From an uncultured Acidobacteriaceae bacterium (GTDB lineage Bacteria; Acidobacteriota; Terriglobia; Terriglobales; Acidobacteriaceae): a stretch of DNA of 64,000 nucleotides. The notes beneath the pieces are model-generated. The model saw only the letters and a list, made by a program, of their open reading frames with translations. It had not been told where the DNA came from and made no database searches. The stretch spans positions 62,001 to 126,000 of the forward strand of contig CALFMO010000004.1 in the NCBI GenBank assembly GCA_937879855.1. The letters run 5' to 3'. The position numbers and the translations under genes are program-made. This document shows positions 52,210 through 59,984 of this stretch, one piece after another (position 1 is the first letter of the stretch; every line of letters starts with the position of its first letter).

Positions 52210-52256
52210 AGAGGCGGGCAGAATCGCTTGTAGCCGCGGTCATCATCGAGCAGGCA

Positions 52257-52341
52257 GCCGCGAAGCGGCGAAAGAATGCAGCCCACGGCGTAAGCCGTGG
52301 GTCACCTCGAGAAGATTAAGCTAGCCCCGAAGGGGCGAAAG
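52257..52341. repeat. GCGGCGAAAGAATGCAGCCCACGG repeat
   Basis: The sequence contains the palindrome CCCACGGCGTAAGCCGTGGG and GCCCCGAAGGGGC, with the flank GCGGCGAAAGA / GGGGCGAAAGA repeated at both sides. It fills the greA-phosphatidyltransferase gap and resembles a dispersed REP-type element. Confidence 0.65.
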
Positions 52342-52397
52342 AAACTCGTTCAGTAAAGGCGGATGAAAACTCCCACTCGATTTCTGAAAGCATCCCG

Positions 52398-53039
52398 ATG
52401 AGCGCCTCGTGGACCAGCGCCTTCGGCCGCGCCTGCGGGGTCCTGCTCGACACCATCGTCCGCTGGCTCGCTCTCTCCCGCATCAATCCCAACGTCCTCA
52501 CCTTCATGGGACTGCTGGTCAACACCTGGGCCGCGATCCTGTTCGGCTCCGCCAATGCCTCCAACCAGAAGCGCATGTTCTTCTACGCGGGGCTCGTCAT
52601 CATCTTCTCCGGCTTCTTCGATCTGGTGGACGGCCAAGTCGCCCGCGCCACCAACCGCGTCACTCGCTTCGGAGCCTTCTTCGATTCAGTCGTCGACCGC
52701 TACAGCGACGCCAGCCAATTCCTCGGCCTGCTGGTCTTCTACGCCCGCGGCGGACGCTTCTTCTACGTAGTCCTCACCGCCTTCGTCATGATCAGCGCCA
52801 TCATGGTCAGCTACACCCGAGCCCGCGCCGAGAGCCTGATCGGTTCCTGCCGCGTCGGCTTCATGGAGCGCCCCGAACGCCTGGTCCTGGTAATCCTGGG
52901 AGCATTGTTCAACCGCATGGCGCCAGTCCTCTGGGTGATCGCGGTCCTAAGCACCATCACGGTAATCCACCGCATGCGCTATACCTGGACCAGAACCCAA
53001 GACCCACCAATAGCCGCCAAAGCAGGCCAAGCCGCCTAA
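52398..53039 (+). CDS. CDP-alcohol phosphatidyltransferase
   Basis: 213 residues. The catalytic motif D-G-x2-A-R-x8-G-x3-D-x3-D is complete in DLVDGQVARATNRVTRFGAFFDSVVDR (D1G, AR, G, D and the final catalytic D). Hydrophobic helices before and after anchor it in the inner membrane. These enzymes transfer a phosphatidyl group from CDP-diacylglycerol to an alcohol such as glycerol-3-phosphate, inositol or serine. The acceptor cannot be told from this segment. The start ATG has only a weak ribosome site. Confidence 0.93.
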   Translation: MSASWTSAFGRACGVLLDTIVRWLALSRINPNVLTFMGLLVNTWAAILFGSANASNQKRMFFYAGLVIIFSGFFDLVDGQVARATNRVTRFGAFFDSVVDRYSDASQFLGLLVFYARGGRFFYVVLTAFVMISAIMVSYTRARAESLIGSCRVGFMERPERLVLVILGALFNRMAPVLWVIAVLSTITVIHRMRYTWTRTQDPPIAAKAGQAA

Positions 53040-53049
53040 CCGATTCACG

Positions 53050-53180
53050 TAGGGACGGACGCATTCGTCCGTCCAGCGAGCGAAGCGAGCGCGCTCTGAT
53101 AAGGGGGCTTCGAAAGGCACGACTTCAGTCGTGCCGAGAACTCCCGTCGTTCCGAACGAAGTGAGGAATCTGCCGTCCAC
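53050..53180. repeat. Cluster of small palindromes
   Basis: GGGACGGACGCATTCGTCCGTCC, then GCGAGCGAAGCGAGCGC, then GGCACGACTTCAGTCGTGCC, then a GTCGTTCCGAACGAAGTGAGGAATC unit related to the TTGTCATCC-type repeats. All are near-perfect dyads lying between the phosphatidyltransferase and the peptidase gene. No gene is encoded. Confidence 0.7.
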
Positions 53181-53254
53181 CATCGCACACACTCACCATC
53201 CGGCTACAGCAATGCTAGACTATCCGGTCGCATCGCGAATTCGAAGGACACCTC

Positions 53255-54205
53255 TTGCCGACTGATCCCGTTCTCATCGTTCACGGTGGCGCTTGGGCCA
53301 TGCCCGACGACATGGTCGACGCCCACATCCGCGGTGTGAACAACGCGCTGGCAGCGGGATGGCGCGTTCTAGAGCGCGGCGGCTCGGCGGTCGAAGCCGT
53401 CGAGGAAGCCGTCGTCATCATGGAAGACGACGAAACTTTCGACGCCGGACGCGGCAGCTTCCTCAACCGCGACGGCAAGGTTCAACTCGACGCCCTCATC
53501 ATGGACGGCGCCACACTCCGCGCCGGAGGCGTCGGCTGCGTCGAGCGCCTGCGCAATCCGGTGCGCGCCGCCCGAAAGATTCTCAGCGACAGCCCGCATG
53601 TTTATTTCGTAGGTCAGGGCGCGGAGCAGTTCGCCGCCGAACACGGCATGCCTCTCTGCGACAACAAAGATCTGATCATCCCGCGGGAAGTCGAACGCCT
53701 GCGCGAGTATCAGGCCGAAGCCGCGCGGCGTCTTTCGTCTCAAGATGGCAACGATTTATTTGCGCCCGACTCTGACGATGTGACCATTTCGCACGACACC
53801 GTCGGCGCCGTTGCCCTCGACCGCAACGGCAATATCGCCGCCGCAACTTCCACCGGGGGAACGCTGAACAAAGCCCCCGGACGCCTCGGCGATTCTTCGC
53901 TGATCGGTTGCGGATGCTATGCGAACAATGAGAGCGCTGCGGTTTCGACCACCGGATGGGGCGAGCCAATCATGAAATTAGTGTTGGCCAAGTGGACCGC
54001 CGATCGCATCGCATCCGGCAATCTGCCCGAGTGGTCCGCGCAGGAAGCCATGAACTACCTGAAACAGCGCCTGAACGGCCATGGTGGAATTATCGTCCTG
54101 AATCCGCAAGGGCACATCGGCATTGCTCACAACACGCCGCGCATGGCTTGGGCTTACAAGACGGTGCACAGACAAGAAGCAGGAATTGAGCGCAGCAACC
54201 AGTGA
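53255..54205 (+). CDS. Isoaspartyl peptidase/L-asparaginase (Ntn hydrolase)
   Basis: 316 residues of the plant-type asparaginase family. It is made as a precursor and cuts itself before the nucleophile T182 in ISHDTVGAVALD. The preceding alpha subunit has VHGGAWAM and GRGSFLNRDGKVQLDALIMDG. The beta subunit has GNIAAATSTGGTLNKAPGRLGDSSLIGCGCYAN. It hydrolyses beta-aspartyl dipeptides or asparagine. The start is TTG, chosen because AAGGA lies 6 bases before it; no ATG fits. It is cytoplasmic, in a segment with small dispersed repeats upstream. Confidence 0.95.
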   Translation: MPTDPVLIVHGGAWAMPDDMVDAHIRGVNNALAAGWRVLERGGSAVEAVEEAVVIMEDDETFDAGRGSFLNRDGKVQLDALIMDGATLRAGGVGCVERLRNPVRAARKILSDSPHVYFVGQGAEQFAAEHGMPLCDNKDLIIPREVERLREYQAEAARRLSSQDGNDLFAPDSDDVTISHDTVGAVALDRNGNIAAATSTGGTLNKAPGRLGDSSLIGCGCYANNESAAVSTTGWGEPIMKLVLAKWTADRIASGNLPEWSAQEAMNYLKQRLNGHGGIIVLNPQGHIGIAHNTPRMAWAYKTVHRQEAGIERSNQ

Positions 54206-54328
54206 TAAGTGACCAGTAGCCAGTGTTTAGTGGCCGGTTAATACAGTGAGATCTTACCCAGACTAACCACCAGCACTACCCACAAAACGTTAAACCTAAC
54301 GCTCAGCACTGACCACTGGCCACTGCCT

Positions 54329-54985
54329 TTACAACCATCCCTTGGTTCTCGCAATTCGCGCCGCTTCCACCCGATTGCTGGCGCCCAGCTTGCTGATTGC
54401 TTCGGAAAGATAATTTCGTACGGTGCCGTCGGACAATCCTAACTCCCCCGCGATGTCGCCGCTCGCCATGCCTTCACCGGCCAATCTCAGCACTTGCCGT
54501 TCACGATCGGTGAGCGGATCCAACTCGCCCCAGGCTTCCGTAGCAAGTTCGGGATGGATGACTCGCAAACCCTGATGAACCCGGCGCACTGCGTCTGCGA
54601 GTTCCTCGGCGCGCATGTCTTTCAGCAAATATCCCGACGCCCCCGCATCGAGTGCTCGCCGTAAATATCCTGAGCGCGCAAACGTTGTGACGATCACGAC
54701 GCGTGTCCCCGTGCGCCGCCGCTTCAGTTCTGCCGCCACGTCGAGGCCGGTCATGCGCGGCATTTCAATGTCGGTGATGAAAACGTCAGGCTTGTGCGCA
54801 AGCACGGCCTCGAGCGCCTCTTTGCCGTTGCGCGCCTGCGCTACCACCGAAATGTCGCCTTCGATATCGAGCAGCGCCGCCAGTGCGCCAAGCACCATTC
54901 CCTGATCTTCGGCCAAGACCACGCGAATCGTCTTGCGGCCTTCTTTCGCTCCTTCGCGCGCGTTTTCTTTTGTCGTGGGACTCAA
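54329..54985 (-). CDS. NarL/FixJ-family response regulator
   Basis: 218 residues. A receiver domain with phospho-acceptor D72 (PDVFITDIEMPRMTG), then a LuxR-type helix-turn-helix (DPLTDRERQVLRLAGEGMASGDIAGELGLSDGTVRNYLSEAISKLGASN). The first 18 residues are basic and unusual. The start is TTG, overlapping the kinase stop as TTGA, so the two are translationally coupled. It is the output part of a two-component system with the upstream kinase. The gap 54206-54328 has no gene. Confidence 0.94.
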   Translation of the reverse strand: MSPTTKENAREGAKEGRKTIRVVLAEDQGMVLGALAALLDIEGDISVVAQARNGKEALEAVLAHKPDVFITDIEMPRMTGLDVAAELKRRRTGTRVVIVTTFARSGYLRRALDAGASGYLLKDMRAEELADAVRRVHQGLRVIHPELATEAWGELDPLTDRERQVLRLAGEGMASGDIAGELGLSDGTVRNYLSEAISKLGASNRVEAARIARTKGWL

Positions 54986-56157
54986 TTGTGGACGCTTTCG
55001 CTGTTCGACTCGATTTCTTTCAACGGCAGTGTGATAGTGAGCGTCGTGCCCGCTTCGGTGCTGCGATCCAGCGTGCCGCCTAGCATTTCGACTCGTTCGC
55101 GCATGCCGCGCAGTCCGTTGCCTTCGCCGTTAAAACTGCCGCAGCCGTCATCGCGAATCTCCAGGCGGCAGGAGCCGTTCTGTTGCTCGAGGCGCATGCG
55201 GCACGATCGAGCCTTCGCGTGACGCACAACGTTAGTGACGGCCTCGCGCACTGCCAGTGAGAGCACGCTTTCCTGCACCGCTGGCAGTTTCATGGTGGTC
55301 GCGGAATCGCACTGCACGATCAGCCCTGCCGTTTCCAGCGTGGTCTTGGCTTGTGCCAACTCCGCCACCAGCCCCTGCGAACGATATCCGCGAATCGCAT
55401 CGCGCACATCGGACAACGCCTGACGTGAAATCTGCTCAACTTCGCGGATTTCCTTTCCCGCCCGTTGCGGGTCGCGGTCCACCAGTTTGCCGGCAAGTTC
55501 TGACTTCAACGTGATCACCGACAGAGTGTGGCCGAGGACATCATGCAGATCACGCGCAATGCGCTCCCGCTCGGCAACTTTGGCCAGATTTTCGATTTCT
55601 TCATTCGCCTTGCGCAGCCTGCGGTTCATGCGGTTGCGCTCAGCGAAAAAGACATTCCCGGAGCCGATGAACACGGGAAATACGGCTGCCCAAAAAAGCT
55701 CCCACACACTTACATGGAGAAGAAATCCTTCAATCGCACCGATGGCCGCTACAACGCCCAAGCCTGCGATTGCCTTCCTTTGCGTGTCGACCATGAACGG
55801 CACCATGGCGGCCGCAAATATAAAAAACGTGCAACTCCCCGGATTAAAGGGAAGGTACAAAACTCCCAGAAGGACCATGCCGCCAACGTGCACCACGGGC
55901 CGAGGTCTCTCCAGCAGGAAGATTCCCCAGTACAGCACGAGAAATATGGCGGCTCCCACACCATCGAAGATCCATTGTCTGCGGCTGACATGTTCCGCGA
56001 CGGGTTGCACGAAGAAAAATCCTAGATAAAGTACCCAGAGCAGAGGACCCCATCCGTGATCCCTGTCCCGAAGTACCGAGCGCAGCGGTCGCATTTTGAA
56101 CGACCACCCGGGTGCCGTTGAACTCTCGTCGAACTCACGCGAACCTAAAAACGGCAT
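54982..56157 (-). CDS. Sensor histidine kinase, DesK/NarX type (HisKA_3)
   Basis: 391 residues. Five or six hydrophobic helices (about 38-170) form a membrane sensor without a large extracellular domain. The kinase core follows, with H205 in IARDLHDVLGHTLSVI, then N-box AVREAVTNVVRHAKA, G-box DDGCG and GNGLRGMRERVEMLGGTL. This resembles DesK, which senses membrane state. It phosphorylates the LuxR-type regulator encoded by the overlapping downstream gene. A tiny two-helix membrane protein gene sits 21 bp upstream in the same operon. Confidence 0.93.
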   Translation of the reverse strand: MPFLGSREFDESSTAPGWSFKMRPLRSVLRDRDHGWGPLLWVLYLGFFFVQPVAEHVSRRQWIFDGVGAAIFLVLYWGIFLLERPRPVVHVGGMVLLGVLYLPFNPGSCTFFIFAAAMVPFMVDTQRKAIAGLGVVAAIGAIEGFLLHVSVWELFWAAVFPVFIGSGNVFFAERNRMNRRLRKANEEIENLAKVAERERIARDLHDVLGHTLSVITLKSELAGKLVDRDPQRAGKEIREVEQISRQALSDVRDAIRGYRSQGLVAELAQAKTTLETAGLIVQCDSATTMKLPAVQESVLSLAVREAVTNVVRHAKARSCRMRLEQQNGSCRLEIRDDGCGSFNGEGNGLRGMRERVEMLGGTLDRSTEAGTTLTITLPLKEIESNSESVHN

Positions 56158-56178
56158 GCTTTATTCTCAACCTTCCAG

Positions 56179-56340
56179 TCAATTCTGGCCAGTTCCAAGA
56201 CTGGGTTTTGCAACGAACCACACCAACATCGCCGCGGGAATCAGCAGGCTCAGCCACTTCGCTCCACCGTAAAGAGCGGCCATTCCCAAAATAACGAGAA
56301 TGATTGTCCAGAGGATCGATTTCTTCGAATTTGCACTCAT
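56179..56340 (-). CDS. Small two-helix membrane protein
   Basis: 53 residues from the ATG at 56340 (GGAGTGGAGT upstream). MSANSKKSILWTIILVILGM opens a first helix; a second hydrophobic stretch, LSLLIPAAMLVWFVA, follows a basic turn. It lies 21 bp before the histidine kinase gene in the same direction. Small membrane proteins of this kind can modulate adjacent sensors, as LiaI-like proteins do, but that is inference from context. Confidence 0.7.
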   Translation of the reverse strand: MSANSKKSILWTIILVILGMAALYGGAKWLSLLIPAAMLVWFVAKPSLGTGQN

Positions 56341-56686
56341 ACTCCACTCCTTGCAGATGCGACGCGCACTCCACAACACTGGGCGTCACATTCGGTTCAC
56401 GGCTGCGCACGCCGATGACCCAGAGAGGTCGACACTTGTTGTTCTAACTCTGCGATCATCTTCGTTCTCTGTAGGCTTACAGATATCGGGAAATCAATCC
56501 GTGATTTACCGTTCGTCCAATTGCATCATCGCGGAAGACGAGAGGGCACACCAGTGCCATCCATCACGGTGTATTCGTGACAAATGTCATCCCCGATTTT
56601 CGGGGTCAGTATCTTGATTCAGGTTTCAGTCGAAGAAACCGCTCCGCTTTGAGGTATAAAGTGGCGGATCGGCAACGTTCCCCTTT

Positions 56687-56706
56687 TTGTTACGAAATCC
56701 GAACAA
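56687..56706. promoter_or_regulatory. Operator-like palindrome, copy 1
   Basis: TTGTTACGAAATCCGAACAA: an imperfect dyad with arms TTGTT and AACAA. The central GTTACGAAATCCGAAC differs from copy 3 by the A/T in the middle and by its last base. Confidence 0.6.
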
Positions 56707-56801
56707 TCACAGGAAATCCACACAACCAAGACTGACGCTGGGTCCGGAAGGTGGCACGTTGGGAAACCTCGATTTTATCGGCCTGACAAGCCCTCCGGAC
56801 T

Positions 56802-56817
56802 GTTCGGAATTCGTAAC
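56802..56817. promoter_or_regulatory. Operator-like palindrome, copy 2 (inverted)
   Basis: GTTCGGAATTCGTAAC is the reverse complement of GTTACGAATTCCGAAC. Copy 1 lies 115 bases upstream in the opposite orientation. The palindromic core is GTT-N2-GAATTC-N2-AAC. Confidence 0.65.
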
Positions 56818-56909
56818 ACACCGCGCACACTGACTTTTTTGCACATTTCTACACCACAATGCCGCGCCCCTTTGGTATCATTCCCCCACTTTAAGTTTGG
56901 AGGTAACCA

Positions 56910-57716
56910 ATGCTGCCGGCTGGTAAAAGCCTTCGCACGTTGCGCGAGAAACTTGGCCTCACCATGCGTGATGTCGAAAACTCGAGTGCGCGGGTTGCCG
57001 ACAAATATCGCAACGAAGAATTTTCCATTCCTCCAAGCCGTCTCTCCGATATCGAGACCAAAGGGATTTTGCCCAGCATTTATCGCCTTTACACGCTATC
57101 GGTAATTTACCGCCGCGATGTTCGCGAGTTGATGTCCTGGTATGGCGTTGACCTGGGCAACATTGCCGCCGATCTCGGACTGGTGTCGCCGCCCAAATCG
57201 CATGTTTCCGAGGCGCTCGCGGGCGTTTCTTCGATGCAAGTTCCTGTACGCATGGATCCTGGCTTCGACGAGCGTCGCACCAGCAATCTTGGACGGATGG
57301 TCGAGCAGTGGGGACTGGTACCCGTCGCCTATCTCGCGCAATTTGCCAACACCGATTTCACTTACGGCTACGTCGGCACCCACGATTTCACGATGTATCC
57401 CATCCTGCCTCCAGGCAGTTTTATCCAGGTCGACGAATCCAAAAACAAGGTACTCGAGGGGTCGTGGCGCTCCGAGTATGAACGTCCTATCTATTTTGTG
57501 GAAACCCGCGAAGGCCACACCTGTTGCTGGTGCAGCATGCGCCGCGAGGAGATCATTCTGCAACCACATCCCCTGTCTCCAGTTCCAGTTCGCATCCTGC
57601 GTCACCCGCAGGATGCCGAGGTGCTCGGCCAGGTCGTGGGAGTTGCTATGAAATTGACCGAGTGGCACGCCCTCGATTCTTCTCCAAACTCGAAAGCGCC
57701 AGCAGCACTGAACTGA
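56910..57716 (+). CDS. XRE-type transcriptional regulator with degenerate S24-like C-terminus
   Basis: 268 residues. Residues about 7-65 form a helix-turn-helix (LRTLREKLGLTMRDVENSSARVAD ... IPPSRLSDIETKGILPSIYRLYTLSVIYRRDVRELMSWYG). The C-terminal part (about 145-265) resembles the S24/LexA-CI fold, with MYPILPPGSFIQVDESKNKV and VLGQVVGVAMKL. The usual Ser-Lys dyad is not apparent, so it likely does not self-cleave. GGAGGTAACC precedes the ATG. Two copies of a palindrome lie upstream and a third near the next genes, so autoregulation is likely. It overlaps the end of the convergent gene by 71 bp. Confidence 0.88.
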   Translation: MLPAGKSLRTLREKLGLTMRDVENSSARVADKYRNEEFSIPPSRLSDIETKGILPSIYRLYTLSVIYRRDVRELMSWYGVDLGNIAADLGLVSPPKSHVSEALAGVSSMQVPVRMDPGFDERRTSNLGRMVEQWGLVPVAYLAQFANTDFTYGYVGTHDFTMYPILPPGSFIQVDESKNKVLEGSWRSEYERPIYFVETREGHTCCWCSMRREEIILQPHPLSPVPVRILRHPQDAEVLGQVVGVAMKLTEWHALDSSPNSKAPAALN

Positions 57717-58068
57717 GGTGACTGGCGGCCGGTGAATCCTGCTGCTCGCCCGGCAATAAGTCCTCAAAACGCTTGCGCAAGCCCTCGACATAAGAGCGGG
57801 TTGTAAGCCCACTGCCTTGTCTCGATTCCTCCAAATCTTCGACCATCGACTGCAACGGCGTCCGTAACACTCCCGCCACAATCTCGGCATGGGCCGTCTT
57901 CAAGGCCCGCTCAGCCGATTCCGGACCGTGAACCAGTTCCATCCCCCAGTGCCCATACCGCCCCTGGGTTTGGCGCAAAGACGCCAAGTAGGCCAACTTG
58001 CCCAGCAGTCCCGAGACCGCCGCCAAGGTGGTTTCCTTCACGTCTTGTAGTGCGGATTTCAGCGTCAT
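57646..58068 (-). CDS. Hypothetical protein (140 residues)
   Basis: I do not recognise this protein. It is soluble and mostly helical: MTLKSALQDVKETTLAAVSGLLGKLAYLASLRQTQGRYGHWGMELVHG, then ERALKTAHAEIVAGVLRTPLQSMVEDLEES, ending with a low-complexity, Ser- and Leu-rich tail. Its last 71 bp overlap the regulator gene tail-to-tail. Immediately upstream of the ATG is the palindrome at 58072-58087, so its expression is probably controlled by the XRE regulator. It is divergent from the secreted mini-peptide gene. A real gene is likely, given its good codon pattern. Confidence 0.65.
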   Translation of the reverse strand: MTLKSALQDVKETTLAAVSGLLGKLAYLASLRQTQGRYGHWGMELVHGPESAERALKTAHAEIVAGVLRTPLQSMVEDLEESRQGSGLTTRSYVEGLRKRFEDLLPGEQQDSPAASHLSSVLLALSSLEKNRGRATRSIS

Positions 58069-58071
58069 CTT

Positions 58072-58087
58072 GTTACGAATTCCGAAG
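58072..58087. promoter_or_regulatory. Operator-like palindrome, copy 3
   Basis: GTTACGAATTCCGAAG matches the reverse complement of copy 2 at 15 of 16 positions. It sits 3 bases before the ATG of the 140-residue protein and 89 bases before the mini-peptide start, so a bound regulator could control both divergent genes. Confidence 0.65.
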
Positions 58088-58175
58088 GTTCATTGGCCTT
58101 TCGATACATTGTCCACCCCTCCACGGGGCATGAAACTATCACGGTCCACTCGCATTAACAAAGGAGAAAACAACC

Positions 58176-58310
58176 GTGAAACGTGTCCTATTAGTCCTCG
58201 CAACAGCCGTCCTGTTTCTCAACACTTTAGTAACACCCACCCCCGCTCGGGCTGATGGCGGCGGAACCGGCACGAATTGCAACGGCAGCACTGGGCTCTG
58301 CAAGCCCTAA
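58176..58310 (+). CDS. Secreted two-cysteine mini-peptide (44 residues)
   Basis: The frame begins with GTG, preceded by AAGGAG 9 bases upstream, and ends at TAA 58308. VKRVLLVLATAVLFLNTLVT forms a signal-peptide core with cleavage after PARA. This predicts the mature peptide DGGGTGTNCNGSTGLCKP (18 residues) with cysteines at 9 and 16, suited to one disulfide. No family is recognised; it is too short for usual gene callers. It lies divergent from the 140-residue protein with the operator in between. Candidate roles are a signal peptide ligand or a bacteriocin-like product; both are inference. Confidence 0.7.
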   Translation: MKRVLLVLATAVLFLNTLVTPTPARADGGGTGTNCNGSTGLCKP

Positions 58311-58425
58311 GCTCTACGCTAACAATTATTATGCATGCACGATCGACCGAGCCGCACATATAGCTCACGATCTTACGAAAAACGAACAAGAATCCCTGAA
58401 TATTGCCGCCTGCAGCGAATCGCGG

Positions 58426-58431
58426 TATAGT
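58426..58431 (+). promoter_or_regulatory. -10-like TATAGT before the membrane protein gene
   Basis: TATAGT lies 11 bases before the ATG at 58443, leaving a leader of only a few bases. No ribosome site is visible. The stretch 58311-58425 carries no gene. Confidence 0.4.
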
Positions 58432-58442
58432 ACCTGACCGCA

Positions 58443-59213
58443 ATGCTGCAGGCGCATTCATTCCTTTGGAATTACTTTTGGGTCGCGCCCAATCTGTTTC
58501 TTCTTGTCCTCGCAATCCTTATCTGGAAGCGCGATCTACGGCGTCAATTTCCCATCTTTCTCGCCTTCACCATTCTGTCCGCGGCTGGACAACTCGCATT
58601 ATTCTCCGCCGACGTCTCTCCGTCGGTGACGCCGGAGAACTTCTGGCGCATCGACTGGGCTACACTCCTGATTGAGAGCTTTTTTAAATTCCTTGTGATT
58701 GGCGAGATTTTCTCTCGCGTCCTCAAGCCCTATCCCTCAATTAGCAGACTGGGAAGGATTTTGGTCAGCGGACTTGGTGGTGCACTCGTCCTTGCAGCCG
58801 TGCTGGCGGCAGCCTACTCCCGTGGTGACGGCGCCTTCCAGGTGATCTCCGGAGCGCACCTGCTCGATCAAGCTACTTTCATGATCGAAGTTGGCGTAGT
58901 GGTTTTCCTCTTCCTTTTTGTAGCCTACTTTCGATTGACGTGGGATCGGCCGTCATATGGCGTGTTGTTGGGGTTGGGGATTTCTGCGTGTGTACATCTG
59001 GCCACATGGGCGGTCATGACGAATGCCGCGCCGACTGCCCATCAGCGCGTTCTTCTCGACCTCCTAAACATGGCTACTTATCACGCCTGTGTTCTTGTCT
59101 GGTTCTATTACTTGCTCGTTCCCGGAAAAGTTGTTGCGAAGTCTCCTGTTCCTCTGCTCGAGAACACTCTCGACGTTTGGAACCGCGAACTGGAACGTTT
59201 GGTGCATCCATGA
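58443..59213 (+). CDS. Multi-pass membrane protein, function unknown
   Basis: 256 residues with about seven hydrophobic segments. Examples are NYFWVAPNLFLLVLAILIW, FPIFLAFTILSAAGQLALF, LLIESFFKFLVIGEIFSRV and GVLLGLGISACVHLATWAVM. The C-terminal LENTLDVWNRELERLV is cytosolic. No catalytic motif or transporter signature is recognised; similar genes occur in Acidobacteria. Its stop overlaps the next gene by 4 bases (ATGA), so the two are coupled. It could be a receptor for a secreted product from the upstream gene, but nothing in the sequence proves this. Confidence 0.8.
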   Translation: MLQAHSFLWNYFWVAPNLFLLVLAILIWKRDLRRQFPIFLAFTILSAAGQLALFSADVSPSVTPENFWRIDWATLLIESFFKFLVIGEIFSRVLKPYPSISRLGRILVSGLGGALVLAAVLAAAYSRGDGAFQVISGAHLLDQATFMIEVGVVVFLFLFVAYFRLTWDRPSYGVLLGLGISACVHLATWAVMTNAAPTAHQRVLLDLLNMATYHACVLVWFYYLLVPGKVVAKSPVPLLENTLDVWNRELERLVHP

Positions 59214-59746
59214 CTATTGCAATTCTTCTCGTTATCGCTGCGGCGTTGGCTCTGGCCTTCATTCTTGGCATCACTGTTGCCCGAAGCCTGCAGATTTCTT
59301 CGGGCTCGGGACTGGCAGGTCAAATACAGCCCCTCGATATCGAGGCCTTCCGCAATCTCGTCGATCCTCGGGAAGACGAATATCTGCGCCGACGCTTGAC
59401 CGCCGCCGAGTTTCGCCTGGTCCGAAGGGAGCGTCTACGTGCCATGGCCTCCTACGTCCAGGTTGCAGGAAGAAACGCTGCAGTTCTGGTACGCATGGGA
59501 CAAGCCGCAATGACCGGCGACAGCCAAACCACCGAGGCCGCGCGCCGACTGGTGGACAGCGCCCTCATGCTGCGCCGCAATGCCGCGTTCGCGCTTCTCC
59601 GGATCTACATTGCGCTGGCTTGGCCGAACTCCGGCTTGGCGGCCCTGCCCGTCCTTCAGGGCTATGAGCGATTGAACGGCGCAGCCATGTTGCTGGGCAG
59701 ACTGCAGAACCCGGCAGCACCGGTTCGTATTTCAGCTCAATTGTGA
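59210..59746 (+). CDS. Single-helix membrane-anchored protein, function unknown
   Basis: 178 residues from the ATG at 59210, which overlaps the stop of the preceding gene. A longer frame from 58940 is a shadow of that gene. The N-terminus MTIAILLVIAAALALAFILG is one membrane helix. The rest is helical and charged: DIEAFRNLVDPREDEYLRRRLTAAEFRLVRRERLRAMASYVQVAGRNAAVLVRMGQ in part, with a second helix-rich region to the end. It is translationally coupled to the seven-helix gene. No family is recognised. Confidence 0.75.
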   Translation: MTIAILLVIAAALALAFILGITVARSLQISSGSGLAGQIQPLDIEAFRNLVDPREDEYLRRRLTAAEFRLVRRERLRAMASYVQVAGRNAAVLVRMGQAAMTGDSQTTEAARRLVDSALMLRRNAAFALLRIYIALAWPNSGLAALPVLQGYERLNGAAMLLGRLQNPAAPVRISAQL

Positions 59747-59849
59747 TCCGGATCACAAGCCGATGACCTGGGCAGCCGCCTTCTACGCACGCGGTATGTC
59801 CAAGAAACGGAATCAGGTAACTCGGTCGCCACTCACCTTTGTTTCCGAC

Positions 59850-59877
59850 TTGTTTTCGCTCATCGTTCTGGTATAAA
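59850..59877 (+). promoter_or_regulatory. Possible promoter of the TonB-dependent receptor
   Basis: TTGTTT (59850-59855), a 16-base spacer and an extended -10 TGGTATAAA (TATAAA 59872-59877). It predicts a leader of about 100 nt before the ATG at 59985. The rest of 59747-59984 shows no gene. Confidence 0.5.
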
Positions 59878-59984
59878 AACCACACTGGATTTGCTCGTCC
59901 CAGAACATTCGTGATTACCTCGCAATCCGCCGCTGGAATCGCCAGCGAAGCCTGCTCGCAGCCGCGAGTCCAAGGGAGAACCTC

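Larger units (their letters stand above)
56341..56909. other. Long intergenic region upstream of the XRE regulator
   Basis: 569 bases without a convincing gene. A frame at 56300-56617 has no ribosome site and no family features. Notable elements are CCCCGATTTTCGGGG (hairpin at 56591-56605), the palindrome at 56687-56706 and the inverted copy at 56802-56817. GGAGGTAACC precedes the regulator ATG. The bases at 56640-56680 contain TATAAA and may hold a promoter. Confidence 0.6.

Noticed and set aside
52409..53164. Forward frame of 251 codons overlapping the phosphatidyltransferase
   Set aside because: Pro/Arg/His-rich shadow in another frame; the CDP-alcohol motif is in the real frame.
56300..56617. 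Coding frame of 105 codons in the long intergenic region
   Set aside because: No ribosome site, no family features, and overlap with the small membrane gene start.
58940..59209. Long N-terminal extension of the single-helix protein
   Set aside because: It lies in the seven-helix gene; the ATGA-coupled start at 59210 opens with a membrane helix.
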